Source: Geminicoccaceae bacterium
GTDB taxonomy: Bacteria > Pseudomonadota > Alphaproteobacteria > Geminicoccales > Geminicoccaceae
Direction of reading: 5' to 3'
Length of the DNA stretch: 64,000 nt
Assembly: GCA_025999455.1 (NCBI GenBank)
Contig: AP024683.1
Location: 3,598,451 to 3,662,450, forward strand
The position numbers and the translations under genes were made by a program. The first letter of the stretch is position 1. Every line of letters starts with the position of its first letter. Below are positions 1 through 8,920 of this stretch, piece by piece. Below the pieces are notes generated by a model that saw nothing but the letters and a program-made list of their open reading frames with translations, was not told the DNA's origin and ran no database searches.

Positions 1-162
1 GAGCTTGGCGTAGGTGGCGGCCAAGAGCTTGGCGGCCCGGCTCTCGAGCCGGGCGATCTCCTCGGACAGGTCGAGCTCGCTGCCGTTTTGGAGATGGCGC
101 AGCTCTTTGACCTTGCCCTCGAGCTCGGCGATCGGCTTTTCGAAATCGAGGAGGGTGCTCAT
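1..162 (-). CDS. accA: Acetyl-CoA carboxylase carboxyltransferase subunit alpha (N-terminus only)
   Basis: AccA is half of the carboxyltransferase that moves CO2 from biotin to acetyl-CoA, giving malonyl-CoA for fatty acid synthesis in the cytoplasm. Only the first 54 codons are present; the gene runs off the left edge of the window. The ATG lies at 162-160. The start reads MSTLLDFEKPIAELEGKVKE, which is the characteristic N-terminal helix of AccA (LDFEKPIAELE). The next residues continue as the usual charged helices, with SEEIARLE near residue 34. The catalytic region is outside the window. The assignment rests on this short but distinctive N-terminus. Confidence 0.88.
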   Translation of the reverse strand, partial: MSTLLDFEKPIAELEGKVKELRHLQNGSELDLSEEIARLESRAAKLLAATYAKL

Positions 163-237
163 GGATCGACGCGGGTCCGGCGCCGCTTCCGGCGCGCGGC
201 CTTGTGGCGGCGCCGGCCGGCCGCTGTCAATCGCGGC

Positions 238-1041
238 TCAGACGATGTCCTCCACCCGGCCGGTGAAGTCGACGCTGCAGAAGGGGCCGCCCACGTGCAG
301 CTCGTCGACGAGGTGCGGGCTCTTCACCCCTTCGAGCTGCGCCGCCCAGGCCTCGGCGTCGTCCTGCGGCCGGTAGCCGAGCCGTTCGGCGTTGCGATTG
401 TCCCAGAAGCTCCGGGTGTTGGCCGAGACCCCGTAAACGATCTCGTAGCGGTACCAGGCGGTGAGCCCGACGTCGACGAGCCGGCAGAAATCCGGGTAGG
501 ACTGCCAGGTCGAGAGCTGGCGTTCGTCCGCGGGCTCGGCGCGGGCACTCCCGATCCGCATGCAGAAGCCTTTGATCCCGTGCTTGTTGGCGTAATAGAG
601 CGCCAAGATCTCGCCGAACGCCTTCGAGACACCGTAGCGCGAATCGGGCTTGGGCGGTGCGGTGTGGTCGGTGCGCGGCCAGCGCCGGTGGAAGCCCACC
701 GCGTGGTTGGAGGAGGCGAACAGGATCCGCTCGGTGCCGGCCTTGCGGGCCGCCTCGTAGAGGTTGACGAGGCCCACGACGTTGGCGCGCAGGATCTGCT
801 CCCAGCTCCCCTCGACGGAATGGCCGCCCAGATGGACGACCGCCTGGATGCCGTCGAGCAGCCGGTCGATCGCCGGCGCATCCGCGAGGTCGGCCTGGAC
901 CACCTCCTCGCCCGGGCCGGGCGGGTCCATCGGCGCCACGTCGGAGAGCCGCAGGAGCGGGTAGCGGCCGCGCAGATGCGCCCGCAGGACGCGCCCGAGC
1001 GCACCCGCCGCCCCGGTCACGAGCACCCGTTCGATGGCCAT
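238..1041 (-). CDS. udh: Uronate dehydrogenase (NAD-dependent SDR/epimerase family)
   Basis: This 267-residue protein belongs to the extended short-chain dehydrogenase family. It most resembles uronate dehydrogenase, which oxidises glucuronate or galacturonate to the aldarolactone with NAD+. A Rossmann glycine motif GAAGALG lies at residues 10-16, the catalytic serine pair in FASSNH near 110-111, and the YxxxK motif YGVSK at 136-140. The lengths and motifs HLGGHS, RIGS and the TW..Y.D segment fit uronate dehydrogenases better than UDP-sugar epimerases. The ATG at 1041 is preceded by a purine-rich stretch. It is divergent from the stress-like gene at 1184, so an FNR-type box at 1112-1125 could in principle act on both. 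It may belong to hexuronate breakdown, but no pathway partners are in view. Confidence 0.78.
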   Translation of the reverse strand: MAIERVLVTGAAGALGRVLRAHLRGRYPLLRLSDVAPMDPPGPGEEVVQADLADAPAIDRLLDGIQAVVHLGGHSVEGSWEQILRANVVGLVNLYEAARKAGTERILFASSNHAVGFHRRWPRTDHTAPPKPDSRYGVSKAFGEILALYYANKHGIKGFCMRIGSARAEPADERQLSTWQSYPDFCRLVDVGLTAWYRYEIVYGVSANTRSFWDNRNAERLGYRPQDDAEAWAAQLEGVKSPHLVDELHVGGPFCSVDFTGRVEDIV

Positions 1042-1111
1042 GGTTCCTCCCCCACACCGTCACCGCCCGCCTTGGAGCACGGCGCGCCACGATCGGGAAG
1101 CCGGGCGCCCC

Positions 1112-1125
1112 TTGATCCAGATCAA
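1112..1125. promoter_or_regulatory. FNR/FixK/Anr-type binding site
   Basis: The palindrome TTGATCCAGATCAA matches the FNR-family consensus TTGAT-N4-ATCAA exactly. The palindrome extends two further bases on each side (CC...GG). Its centre is at 1118.5, about 65 bp before the ATG at 1184 and about 77 bp from the udh start at 1041. For a class II FNR promoter (centre at -41.5) transcription would begin near 1160, and CAGGAT at 1148-1153 would sit at -10. This suggests low-oxygen induction of the rightward gene. The match is seen directly; the regulator and the condition are inferred. Confidence 0.72.
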
Positions 1126-1183
1126 GGCTGCGCGTACGGCCCGGGGTCAGGATCGCGCGAGGCGCGAGCGGGAAGGAGCGGGC

Positions 1184-1726
1184 ATGGCGGGCACGGTGCG
1201 CGAGGCGGTGGCGGTGTTCCACGATTGGAGCTCGCTCGAAGCGGCGGTCGACGAGCTGCGGGAGGCCGGCTTCCCCAAGGACGCGATCAGCCTCCTGGCC
1301 GGCAAGGAGACGGTCGAGAAGAAGCTCGGCCACGTCTACGAGCGGGTCGAGGAGCTCGAGGACGATCCGCGGGCGCCGCGCACGGCCTTCGTCTCGGCCA
1401 AGCAGATCGGTGCGCGGGAGGACATGGTCATCAGCTCCTTGACGATCCTGCCCACCCTGCTCGCGGCCGGTGTGGTCGTGGCCTCGGCGGGGGCGGTCGC
1501 GGCGGCGATCGCCGGGACGGCGGTCGTGGGGGCCACGCTCGGGACGATCCTCGCCCGCTGGATGGACAAGCGGCACGCCGATTGGCTGCAGGAGCAACTC
1601 GACCGGGGCGGCATCCTCTTGTGGGTCCGGACCCCGGACGAAGAAGCCGAGCGCAAGGCGATCCGGATCTTGACCGACCACGCCGCCCACGACGTCCACA
1701 TCCACGAGATCCCGGCGCCGAGCTGA
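1184..1726 (+). CDS. Small putative stress protein with a central Gly/Ala-rich hydrophobic segment
   Basis: This 180-residue protein has no certain function. Residues 1-65 (from MAGTVREAVAVFHD) resemble the small alpha/beta domain of general stress proteins of the 17M/YflT type, with an EAAVDELREAGFP helix followed by KDAISLLAG. Residues about 85-120 are a long Ala/Gly/Val-rich hydrophobic stretch that could cross or sit in the membrane. The C-terminus is soluble (RTPDEEAERKA) and repeats the HDVHIHEIP style seen in such proteins. The ATG at 1184 is chosen because GGAAGGAG lies 5 nt before it; the frame is open upstream but lacks a ribosome site. The FNR-type box upstream suggests low-oxygen control. 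Confidence 0.7.
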   Translation: MAGTVREAVAVFHDWSSLEAAVDELREAGFPKDAISLLAGKETVEKKLGHVYERVEELEDDPRAPRTAFVSAKQIGAREDMVISSLTILPTLLAAGVVVASAGAVAAAIAGTAVVGATLGTILARWMDKRHADWLQEQLDRGGILLWVRTPDEEAERKAIRILTDHAAHDVHIHEIPAPS

Positions 1727-1773
1727 AGCGGGCGCGAGGAGCCCCGCCCTCCGTCAGGGCACCCGGCCCGGCT

Positions 1774-2763
1774 TCAAGGGAGCTCGAAGGTCGCGACCAG
1801 CGGCGCGTGGTAGCTCTCGGTCGCCCGCTCGACGCGCTCGGAGGGGGCGAGCTCGTCGTCGAGCGTCTCGTTGTGGACCTCGAGCCCGCGGAAGAAGGCC
1901 AAGAGCGCGCGCGACAAGAGAATGTGGTCGAGCACGAGGCGACGGCCGTGGTGGATCGCGGTGAAGCGCCGGTCCTCGGGCAGCGACCGGCAGGTCGGCA
2001 CGAGGGCGCGGGGGGCCAATTCGCCGTTGCCGGTGTCGGCCGTCTCGGCACAGAGGATCCGCAGGGGGGTCTCGCGGTCCTCGGCATTGAGGTCGCCCAC
2101 GACCGCGAGGAGGGCTTCGGGCTCGGCGTCGAAGATCCGCTCGAGGGCGAGGCGGACCTCGAGCGCCTGGGCGGCGCGCTGGGCGGCGGCGAGGAAGAAG
2201 CCCTCGGCCCAGCCGCCGACCGAGGCCCAGGCGAAGGGCCCGAGCTTCTGGCCGGGGACGAAGGAGGCGAGCGGCGCCTTCAAGTGCAGGTTCACGAGAT
2301 GGAGGAGCCGGCCGCCCGGCAGCTCGACCTCAAGGACGAGCGCCGGCCGCTCGAAGCGGCAGAGCACCTCGACCGGCTCCGGCCGCGCCGTCGTGAGCCG
2401 GAAGGGGAAGGGCGGCACCCGCTCGTGGCGGAGCTCGCGGACCGCGCGGATCGGCAGCCGCGAGAGGACGGCGAGATTGTGGACGTCGGCGACCCAGCCC
2501 TCGGCCCCGTGCTCGCCGGGCGAGCGGGTGCTCGCGCAGGCGAAGCCGGCATAAGGCGTGCCCTCGACGAGCGCCTCGAGCGCCAGGAGCCGGCGGGGGC
2601 CGCCCGTGGGCGGGCGGGCACCGTGGACCTCCTGCAGGCAGAGGATGTCGGCATCGAGCCGCAAAAGCTGCGGGCGGAGCACGGCGATCCGTTCGGCGAG
2701 CCCCGGCTCGCCCTCGCGGCCGCCCAGATTTTCGAGGTTGAAGCTCGCGAGCCGGAGCCGCAC
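1774..2763 (-). CDS. Endonuclease/exonuclease/phosphatase family hydrolase
   Basis: This 329-residue protein has the fold of DNase I-like metal-dependent phosphohydrolases. The motifs appear in order: ASFNLENLGG at residues 6-15, LCLQEVH with the metal-binding Glu45, VNLHLKAP, the GDLNAED catalytic Asp/Asn pair near 225, and LDHILLS near 280, followed by a late YHAPLVA. The substrate cannot be read from sequence; family members cut DNA, phospholipids or inositol phosphates. No signal peptide or membrane segment is seen. It starts 6 bp after the glpK stop on the same strand, so the two are probably co-transcribed, although a functional link to glycerol use is not obvious. Confidence 0.8.
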   Translation of the reverse strand: MRLRLASFNLENLGGREGEPGLAERIAVLRPQLLRLDADILCLQEVHGARPPTGGPRRLLALEALVEGTPYAGFACASTRSPGEHGAEGWVADVHNLAVLSRLPIRAVRELRHERVPPFPFRLTTARPEPVEVLCRFERPALVLEVELPGGRLLHLVNLHLKAPLASFVPGQKLGPFAWASVGGWAEGFFLAAAQRAAQALEVRLALERIFDAEPEALLAVVGDLNAEDRETPLRILCAETADTGNGELAPRALVPTCRSLPEDRRFTAIHHGRRLVLDHILLSRALLAFFRGLEVHNETLDDELAPSERVERATESYHAPLVATFELP

Positions 2764-2769
2764 CGACGG

Positions 2770-4284
2770 CTAGCCGCGCGGGGTCGAGCGGACCCGGTCG
2801 AGGGCGGCGCGCCAGGCGGCGATCCGGGCGGCCCGGCGATCCGGGTCGAGGGTGGGGGTGAAGCTCCGCTCGACCTTCCAGCGTTCGGCGATCGCCTCGA
2901 GCGACGGGTGGAGGCCGACCGCGAGCCCGGCGAGACAGGCGGCACCCAGGGCGGTCGTCTCGATCACCGCCGGCCGGTCGACCGGGCGGCCCGTCACGTC
3001 GGCGAGATCCTGGCAGAGCCAGCCGTTGGCGACCATGCCGCCGTCGACCCGCAGCCGGCCGCGGGCGGGCGGCAGCCCGGCGGCTTCGAGGTCGCGGTCC
3101 ATGGCCTCCAGGAGGTCGAAGGTCTGCAAGGACGTGCTCTCGAGGGCGGCGCGGACGATGTGGGCGAGGGTGGTGTCGCGGCCGAGCCCCAAGATGGCGC
3201 CGCGCGCGTCCGGGTCCCACCAGGGCGCGCCGAGGCCGGTGAAGGCCGGGACGAGATGGACCCCGCCCGTATCCGGCACGCTCGCCGCCACGGCCTCGGA
3301 CTCGGCGGCCGAGCCGATCGCCCGGAGCCCGTCGCGGACCCATTGGATCGTGGCGCCGGCCGAGAAGATCGAGCCCTCGAGGGCGTAGGTCGTGCGCCCG
3401 CCGAGCCGCCAGGCGATCGTCGTCAAGAGCCGGTGGCGGGACGGCACGGCCCGCTGGCCCGTGACCAGGAGCGCGAAGCAGCCCGTGCCGTAGGTGCTCT
3501 TGAGCATGCCCGGCTCGAAGCAGGCCTGGCCGAAGGTGGCGGCCTGCTGGTCGCCCGCCATGCCGCAGATCGGGACGGGTGCCCCGAAGAGCTCCGTGGG
3601 TGTCGTGCCGAGCTCGCCCGCGCAGTCGACGACGGTCGGCAGGACGGCCGGCGGGATGCGCAGCCGCTCGAGGATCTCCTCGTCCCAGCTCTGGCGGTGG
3701 ATGTCGAAGAGCATGGTGCGGGCGGCGTTCGAGGCGTCGGTGGCGTGGACCCGGCCGCCCGTGAGCCGCCACAGGAGGAAACAATCGACCGTGCCGAAGG
3801 CGAGCTCGCCGCGTTCGGCCGCAGCCCGCGCGCCGGGCACGTGGTCCAGGAGCCAGGCGAGCTTGGTCGCCGAGAAATAGGGATCGAGGACGAGCCCGGT
3901 GCGTTCGCGGACGAGGAGGTCGAGCCCCTCGGCCTCGAGCTCGCGGCAGAGGGGCGCGGTCCGGCGGTCCTGCCAGACGATCGCCGTGTGGACCGGGCGG
4001 CCCGAGGCGCGCTCCCAGAGGATCGTCGTCTCGCGCTGGTTGGTGAGGCCGATCGCGGCCAGATCGCGGGCGCCGATCCCGGCCGTCTCCATGGCCTCGC
4101 GGCAGACCGCGAGGGTGTCGGCCCAGATGTGCTCGGGGTCGTGCTCGACCCGGCCGTCGCCCGGGAAGATCTGCTGCAAGGGCCGCTGGGCGGTGGCGAG
4201 CGGGCGCAGCTCGGCGTCGAACAGGATCGCCCGCGTGCTCGTCGTGCCCTGGTCGATCGCGAGGATGTGGCGTGCGCGGCTCAC
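2770..4284 (-). CDS. glpK: Glycerol kinase
   Basis: GlpK phosphorylates glycerol with ATP to glycerol 3-phosphate in the cytoplasm. The protein is 504 residues, the family's normal length. It begins [20 protein letters not shown], whose [11 protein letters not shown] is the FGGY-kinase phosphate-1 motif. The FGGY signature appears as [12 protein letters not shown], and STYGTGCF and the late VDGGMVANG adenosine motif are present. The GTG at 4284 is preferred because GGGGAG precedes it and the family's N-terminus begins there, although the frame is open further upstream. The EEP-family gene follows after 6 bp. No glpD, glpF or glpR is in the window. Confidence 0.95.
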   Translation of the reverse strand: MSRARHILAIDQGTTSTRAILFDAELRPLATAQRPLQQIFPGDGRVEHDPEHIWADTLAVCREAMETAGIGARDLAAIGLTNQRETTILWERASGRPVHTAIVWQDRRTAPLCRELEAEGLDLLVRERTGLVLDPYFSATKLAWLLDHVPGARAAAERGELAFGTVDCFLLWRLTGGRVHATDASNAARTMLFDIHRQSWDEEILERLRIPPAVLPTVVDCAGELGTTPTELFGAPVPICGMAGDQQAATFGQACFEPGMLKSTYGTGCFALLVTGQRAVPSRHRLLTTIAWRLGGRTTYALEGSIFSAGATIQWVRDGLRAIGSAAESEAVAASVPDTGGVHLVPAFTGLGAPWWDPDARGAILGLGRDTTLAHIVRAALESTSLQTFDLLEAMDRDLEAAGLPPARGRLRVDGGMVANGWLCQDLADVTGRPVDRPAVIETTALGAACLAGLAVGLHPSLEAIAERWKVERSFTPTLDPDRRAARIAAWRAALDRVRSTPRG

Positions 4285-4424
4285 CCGGCTCTCCCCGTCC
4301 GAGGGGCTCCCCCGGGCGAGGCTAGCCGAGGCACGGCCGGGCGCAAGCCGGGCGCTGGACGTCGGGCGTGCGCGCGTGCGAAGGCAATCCCAGAAGCGGA
4401 TCGATAACGCCGCCGAGAGCATCC

Positions 4425-5345
4425 ATGCCTCGCACCCTTTCCGAACGGATCGTGGAGCAACTCCAACAGCGACCGGGCGAGCGCCTCACCGCCCATGACC
4501 TAGCCTTGGCGATGGTCCGCGCCGATCCGGCATGGGCGGAGGAGAAGCGGCGACGCTCCCGACAGGAGCTCGACTTCGACGGTCTCGTTCAACAAGTTGT
4601 CGCCGAGATCGGCGCCAACCTCTCGCAGTTGCGCAGCCGATATCGGAGCGTCAAGACAACCGAAGATCGACCGAGACGCTATTATTGGAGCGAGGAGCCC
4701 TATGACGGCGCTAGCGGTGAGGATGCGGAGACCGCCCAGCCGCTGCAAAGGACAACACCCAAGCTCGGAAGCGAGGCCGACCTCTATCCCCGCCTTTGCG
4801 CCTATCTTCACGGGGAGCTCGGGCTCCATCCGAAGCGGATCGACGAGCGGGCCACCGCCAAGAGCAGCGCGGGCGTCGATCGGTGGTTGTACCCCGACAT
4901 CGTGGCTCTCCAGGCGCTGACGCAGGATCTGCATCGGGACTTGATCGAGGTGATCCGGGCTCTTCCGAGCCGAAAGGCTAAGCTCTGGTCGTTCGAGGTG
5001 AAGAAACGGCTCAGTCGCAGCAATGCACGGCAGGCCTTTTTCCAGGCCGTTTCCAACTCCTCCTGGGCGAATTTCGGCTATCTGGTCGGCGCCGAGATCG
5101 AGGCGGACGGGTCGCTCGACGAGCTTCGGATGCTCTCCGCGCGGCACGGCATCGGTCTCATTCGACTCGACCCCACCGATCCGTCCGAGAGCGAGATTTT
5201 GATCCCTGCGCGTGAGCAACCGGAGGTCGATTGGGAGGGCTGCAACCGGCTCACGGTCAACAGCCGGGACATGCAGCAGTTCATCGAATTGGTTCACCAG
5301 TATTTGGCGAGTGGAAGGGTACCGAGGGGCTTCGACTATCCGTAG
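4425..5345 (+). CDS. HrgA/COG2958-like protein: winged helix plus putative PD-(D/E)XK nuclease
   Basis: This 306-residue protein looks like the HrgA (COG2958) family, whose founder sits next to a restriction-modification locus in Helicobacter. Residues 1-90 form a helical winged-helix-like domain ([23 protein letters not shown]). Residues 115-225 hold a nuclease-like core: SEADLYPRL (Glu117), LYPDIV (Asp158) and LWSFEVKKR (Glu191 and Lys193), in the order of the PD-(D/E)XK fold. Nuclease activity is an inference. Codon use is less GC-biased than in neighbouring housekeeping genes, consistent with transfer. It stands alone on the plus strand before purA, about 3.6 kb from the cytosine methyltransferase at 8921, for which it could be a cognate endonuclease. 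Confidence 0.6.
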   Translation: MPRTLSERIVEQLQQRPGERLTAHDLALAMVRADPAWAEEKRRRSRQELDFDGLVQQVVAEIGANLSQLRSRYRSVKTTEDRPRRYYWSEEPYDGASGEDAETAQPLQRTTPKLGSEADLYPRLCAYLHGELGLHPKRIDERATAKSSAGVDRWLYPDIVALQALTQDLHRDLIEVIRALPSRKAKLWSFEVKKRLSRSNARQAFFQAVSNSSWANFGYLVGAEIEADGSLDELRMLSARHGIGLIRLDPTDPSESEILIPAREQPEVDWEGCNRLTVNSRDMQQFIELVHQYLASGRVPRGFDYP

Positions 5346-5654
5346 CCGGCGGGGAGCTGCGAGCAGTCCATCGCCCTCGGGTCGGCACTGGCCGGTCGAG
5401 CGCACTCACCTCCCCTCGGATCCGGCAAGGGAAGGGGTCGGCGCTGCGGCGGCAGTGCGGCGCGCCCAGGCGTGCACCGTGTGCGGCGCGGCCGGCCTTC
5501 TCGCGCGACGCTCCGGGCGTCCCGGGCGGTCACGGCCCAACATGCGTGGAGCCCCGAGCGGCGCCCCACGCCCCGAGCGATCCGAGCCGCTGGCATCGCC
5601 CGCCGGGGGCGGCTAGATGCCCGCGGCTGCGCCGGTTCGCGCGGGAGGGACGCC
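5346..5654. other. Intergenic region before purA
   Basis: A 309-bp GC-rich stretch between the HrgA-like gene and purA. I see no gene, no clear terminator hairpin with a T-run and no convincing sigma70 promoter. The purA frame stays open across part of it, but GGGAGG just before the ATG at 5655 and the conserved PurA N-terminus fix the start there. It presumably holds the purA promoter. Confidence 0.5.
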
Positions 5655-6959
5655 ATGGCCAACGTCGCGGTGGTGGGCGCCCAGTGGGGCGACGAGGGCA
5701 AAGGCAAGATCGTCGATTGGCTCTCCGAGCGGGCCGACGTCGTGGTCCGCTTCCAAGGCGGCCACAATGCCGGCCACACGCTCGTCGTCGACGGCGTGAC
5801 CTACAAGCTCTCGCTCCTGCCCTCGGGCGTGGTCCGTGGCAAGCTCTCGCTGATCGGCAACGGTGTCGTCGTCGACCCCTGGGCGCTCTTGGCCGAGATC
5901 GAGCAGATCCGCGGCCTCGGCGTGCCGGTCTCGGCCGAGACGCTGCGGATCTCGGAAAGCTGCGCCTTGATCCTGCCGCTCCACGGCGAGCTCGACCGGG
6001 CGCGCGAGGCGGCACGCGAGAAGAGCCCCGAGGGCACCGGCAAGATCGGTACGACCGGCCGCGGCATCGGCCCCGCTTACGAGGACAAGGTCGCGCGGCG
6101 GGCGATCCGGGTCTGCGATCTGGCCGACGGTGCGACGCTCGAGGCCAAGGTCCACGAGCTCCTCCTGCACCACAATGCGCTGCGCCGCGGCTTCGGGATC
6201 GAGGAGGTCGACGGGGCGAAGCTCTTGGCCGAGCTCAAGGCCCTCGCCCCCAAGCTTTTACCGTTCGCCGAGCCCGTCTGGCTCAGGCTCGCCGAGCTCA
6301 AGCGGGCCGGCCGGCGGATCCTCTTCGAAGGGGCGCAGGGGGCGATGCTGGACGTCGACCACGGCACCTACCCCTTCGTCACGAGCTCGAACACGCTCGC
6401 CGCGCAAGCCGCCCTCGGCTCGGGCGTGGGGCCCGATGCGGTCGGCTACGTGCTCGGCATCTGCAAGGCCTACACGACCCGGGTCGGTGCCGGGCCCTTC
6501 CCGACCGAGCTCACCGACGAGGTCGGCCGCGGCATCGGCGAGCGCGGCAAGGAGTTCGGCACGGTCACGGGGCGGCCGCGGCGCTGCGGCTGGTTCGACG
6601 CGGTGCTCGTCCGCCAGGCGGTCAAGCTCTCGGGAATCAAGGGGCTCGCGCTCACCAAGCTCGACGTGCTCGACGGCATGCCGCGGCTCAAGGTCTGCAC
6701 GGCCTATGCGCTGCAGGGCCAGCTCCTCCACCACCTGCCGGCCGGGATGGGGGCACAGGCGGCGGCCCAGCCGGTCTACGAGGAGCTCGAGGGCTGGCAG
6801 GAGAGCACGCGCGGCGCGCGGAGCTTCGCCGAGCTGCCTGCCGCCGCGGTCAAATACGTCAAGCGGCTCGAGGAGCTCGTCGAGTGCCCGGTGGCGCTGC
6901 TCTCGACCAGCCCCGCGCGCGAGCACACGATCCTGCTCCGCGATCCGTTCGCGGATTGA
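5655..6959 (+). CDS. purA: Adenylosuccinate synthetase
   Basis: PurA joins IMP and aspartate using GTP to make adenylosuccinate, the first committed step to AMP. The 434-residue length is normal. The N-terminus [20 protein letters not shown] carries the GDEGKGK loop with the catalytic Asp13, and QGGHNAGHT supplies His41. The [13 protein letters not shown]-type segment near 130 (here [12 protein letters not shown]) and the late [12 protein letters not shown] are family signatures. GGGAGG precedes the ATG. The ATPase gene begins only 7 bp after the stop, so read-through from the purA promoter could express the ATPase/TOPRIM pair. Confidence 0.96.
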   Translation: MANVAVVGAQWGDEGKGKIVDWLSERADVVVRFQGGHNAGHTLVVDGVTYKLSLLPSGVVRGKLSLIGNGVVVDPWALLAEIEQIRGLGVPVSAETLRISESCALILPLHGELDRAREAAREKSPEGTGKIGTTGRGIGPAYEDKVARRAIRVCDLADGATLEAKVHELLLHHNALRRGFGIEEVDGAKLLAELKALAPKLLPFAEPVWLRLAELKRAGRRILFEGAQGAMLDVDHGTYPFVTSSNTLAAQAALGSGVGPDAVGYVLGICKAYTTRVGAGPFPTELTDEVGRGIGERGKEFGTVTGRPRRCGWFDAVLVRQAVKLSGIKGLALTKLDVLDGMPRLKVCTAYALQGQLLHHLPAGMGAQAAAQPVYEELEGWQESTRGARSFAELPAAAVKYVKRLEELVECPVALLSTSPAREHTILLRDPFAD

Positions 6960-6966
6960 CCTTTCG

Positions 6967-8229
6967 ATGATCCGCCGGGTCCAGATCCGGAACTACCGGG
7001 CGCTCCGGTCGATCGACGTCCGGCTCGACCGCTTCCATCTGCTGATCGGGCCCAATGCGAGCGGCAAGACGACGTTCTTCGACGCGCTCGCTTTCGTCCG
7101 CGACGTCGTCACGCTGGATGTGCCACGGGCGTTCTACGGCGACGCCCAGCGCGGTACTCCCCCGCGCTGCGCCAATCCGAACGAGCTCACCTGGCAGAAA
7201 AAAGGTGGCGCGATCGAGATCGCGATCGAGCTTCAATTACCGCAAGAGGTAGCGGCGCGCAGCAAACATCGCGTGGCGCGATACGAGCTCCGGGTCCTGA
7301 CCGAACCCGAGATCGGCATCGGCCTCGAAACCCTGTTCGTGATCCGGGATCCGACGACCGAGCCCCCCGCGAAGCCGCGTGAGCAGTTCCCGCTTCCGCT
7401 TTCCCACGACGAGCCGATCCTCCACGAGCGACGTTCGCCCGTGCCTAGGAGTTGGAAGACGGTCGTCGAGAAGACCCCGAGGCTCGATTGGTTCACGAGC
7501 GAAACGAGACGTTGGAACGCCGCGTTCAAGATCGATCCGTCGCAGAGCGCGCTCGGCAGTTTGCCACCCGACGCGGGTCTTTTTCCGGCAGCGCTTTCGG
7601 TGAGGCGGACCTTTGCCGAACAACTGTTCGTGCTGGCCCTCGATTGGCATGCACTCCGCCGGCCGGCACCACCGGGCCTCGGACGAACGCTCCGTCCGGA
7701 CGGATCGAACCTGCCCTGGGCTGTCGATCGGCTCGAGCGCGAGGCGCCCGAGCGGCTCGCCGCCTGGTGGGCGCACGTGCGGACCGCACTTCCCGATCTG
7801 CAGACGATCACGACGAAACGGCGCGACGAGGACGGCTCGCGGTACCTCGAGGTCACCTATGCATCCGGGGTCACGCTGCCCTCTTGGCTGCTTTCCGACG
7901 GCACACTTCGCCTCTTGGCGTTGACCGTGCTGCCTTACCTGACGTTGCCTGCTTCGCTCGTGCTGATCGAGGAGCCCGAGAACGGGCTGCATCCCCAAGC
8001 GATCGAGCCGGTCCTGCAATCGCTGCGGAGCGTCTACGACGCGCAAGTCCTCTGCGCCTCGCATTCGCCCGTCGTGCTCGGACTTTCGGAGCCCCGAGAT
8101 CTCCTCTGTTTCGGCAAGGATGCGAGCGGCGCGGTCGACATCGTGCGCGGCGACCAGCATCCGCGGCTGCGGGAATGGCGCGAGGGCACCGATCTGGCGC
8201 TCCTCTTCGCGAGTGGCGTGCTCGGTTGA
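6967..8229 (+). CDS. AAA family (ABC-like) ATPase of a two-gene defence-type cassette
   Basis: This 420-residue ATPase starts with the strand-glycine pattern of SMC/RecF-like proteins (RNYRALRSIDV) and a Walker A GPNASGKTT at residues 28-36. The C-terminal part has SDGTLRLLAL as the signature region, a Walker B ending in LIEEPENGLHP near 332-340, and the switch ASHSP. This AAA_21-type arrangement is common in defence ATPases that work with a partner effector. The partner is the next gene, whose TTG overlaps this stop codon (TTGA). The middle third is poorly conserved and carries no hook or coiled coil I can see. Its role is inferred from family and context. Confidence 0.72.
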   Translation: MIRRVQIRNYRALRSIDVRLDRFHLLIGPNASGKTTFFDALAFVRDVVTLDVPRAFYGDAQRGTPPRCANPNELTWQKKGGAIEIAIELQLPQEVAARSKHRVARYELRVLTEPEIGIGLETLFVIRDPTTEPPAKPREQFPLPLSHDEPILHERRSPVPRSWKTVVEKTPRLDWFTSETRRWNAAFKIDPSQSALGSLPPDAGLFPAALSVRRTFAEQLFVLALDWHALRRPAPPGLGRTLRPDGSNLPWAVDRLEREAPERLAAWWAHVRTALPDLQTITTKRRDEDGSRYLEVTYASGVTLPSWLLSDGTLRLLALTVLPYLTLPASLVLIEEPENGLHPQAIEPVLQSLRSVYDAQVLCASHSPVVLGLSEPRDLLCFGKDASGAVDIVRGDQHPRLREWREGTDLALLFASGVLG

Positions 8230-8888
8230 AGCGCCCACTGCTCTTCCTCCTCGCCGACAAGGACATGCAGGAAGCGTGCAAGGGTTGCTTCCTCGAGCGG
8301 GACGATTGGGCACGAGCGTTCGGCTGCCGGAAAATCGAGATCGTGGACACGGATCTCGTCGTACCCGCGGGCATGAAGGATCCCGGGCTGTTCAAACACG
8401 CGCATGACATCGCTCGCCCGTTTCTCGCGACCCACGAGCGTCTCGTCGTGCTGCTCGACAGTGCGTGGCAGGGATCGCGCGGCAGGTCGGCGATCGAGGA
8501 GGAATTGCGGAAACGTTTGCAGCAGAACGGCTGGTCGAGCGACCGGTGCGAGGTCGTCGCGATCGAACCGGAGCTCGAGGCTTGGGCCTGGTCCGATCGG
8601 AGGGCGCTGTTCGAAGCTCTGAGCCAGGACCTTCGTGAAGGGGACCGGCATCTCTGGAAAGCCACGGTCGAGAAGGAGACGGTCGTCGCGCGGCTCTCGG
8701 ACCCCGAGGCCGAACTGGCGAAACTTCGCGAACGGCACCGGATCCCGGCTTCCTCGGCGCAGTTCCGCCGGTTCGCGAAGTTCGCGCGGATCGACCGGTG
8801 CGCCGATCCCGCCTTCGTGCGACTCCGCGAAGCGCTGCGCCGCTGGTTCCCGCCCGGGATCGCGAACGGGAACGGCCGGCCCGACTGA
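8226..8888 (+). CDS. TOPRIM/DUF4276-like partner protein of the ATPase
   Basis: This 220-residue protein is translationally coupled to the ATPase: TTG at 8226 overlaps TGA at 8227-8229. No other start lies near the conserved N-terminus. The pattern resembles TOPRIM-like small partners of AAA ATPases (RloB/DUF4276 and OLD-type pairs): a hydrophobic first strand LLFLLADKD, an acidic strand end RLVVLLDSAW (Asp78), and EPELEAWAWSD at residues 114-124, a motif typical of that group. The C-terminus is basic (RLREALRRWF). I do not recognise a named family, and the nuclease role is inference. Ordinary codon use suggests it has been resident for some time. Confidence 0.55.
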   Translation: MKRPLLFLLADKDMQEACKGCFLERDDWARAFGCRKIEIVDTDLVVPAGMKDPGLFKHAHDIARPFLATHERLVVLLDSAWQGSRGRSAIEEELRKRLQQNGWSSDRCEVVAIEPELEAWAWSDRRALFEALSQDLREGDRHLWKATVEKETVVARLSDPEAELAKLRERHRIPASSAQFRRFAKFARIDRCADPAFVRLREALRRWFPPGIANGNGRPD

Positions 8889-8920
8889 CGCCGATGGCAC
8901 GGACCTGCTAGAAGATCGCC

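Noticed and set aside
88-4407. Very long plus-strand open frame across udh, the hydrolase and glpK
   Set aside because: It is the complement of three well-supported minus-strand genes; its translation is low-complexity Arg/Gly/Glu with no domain.
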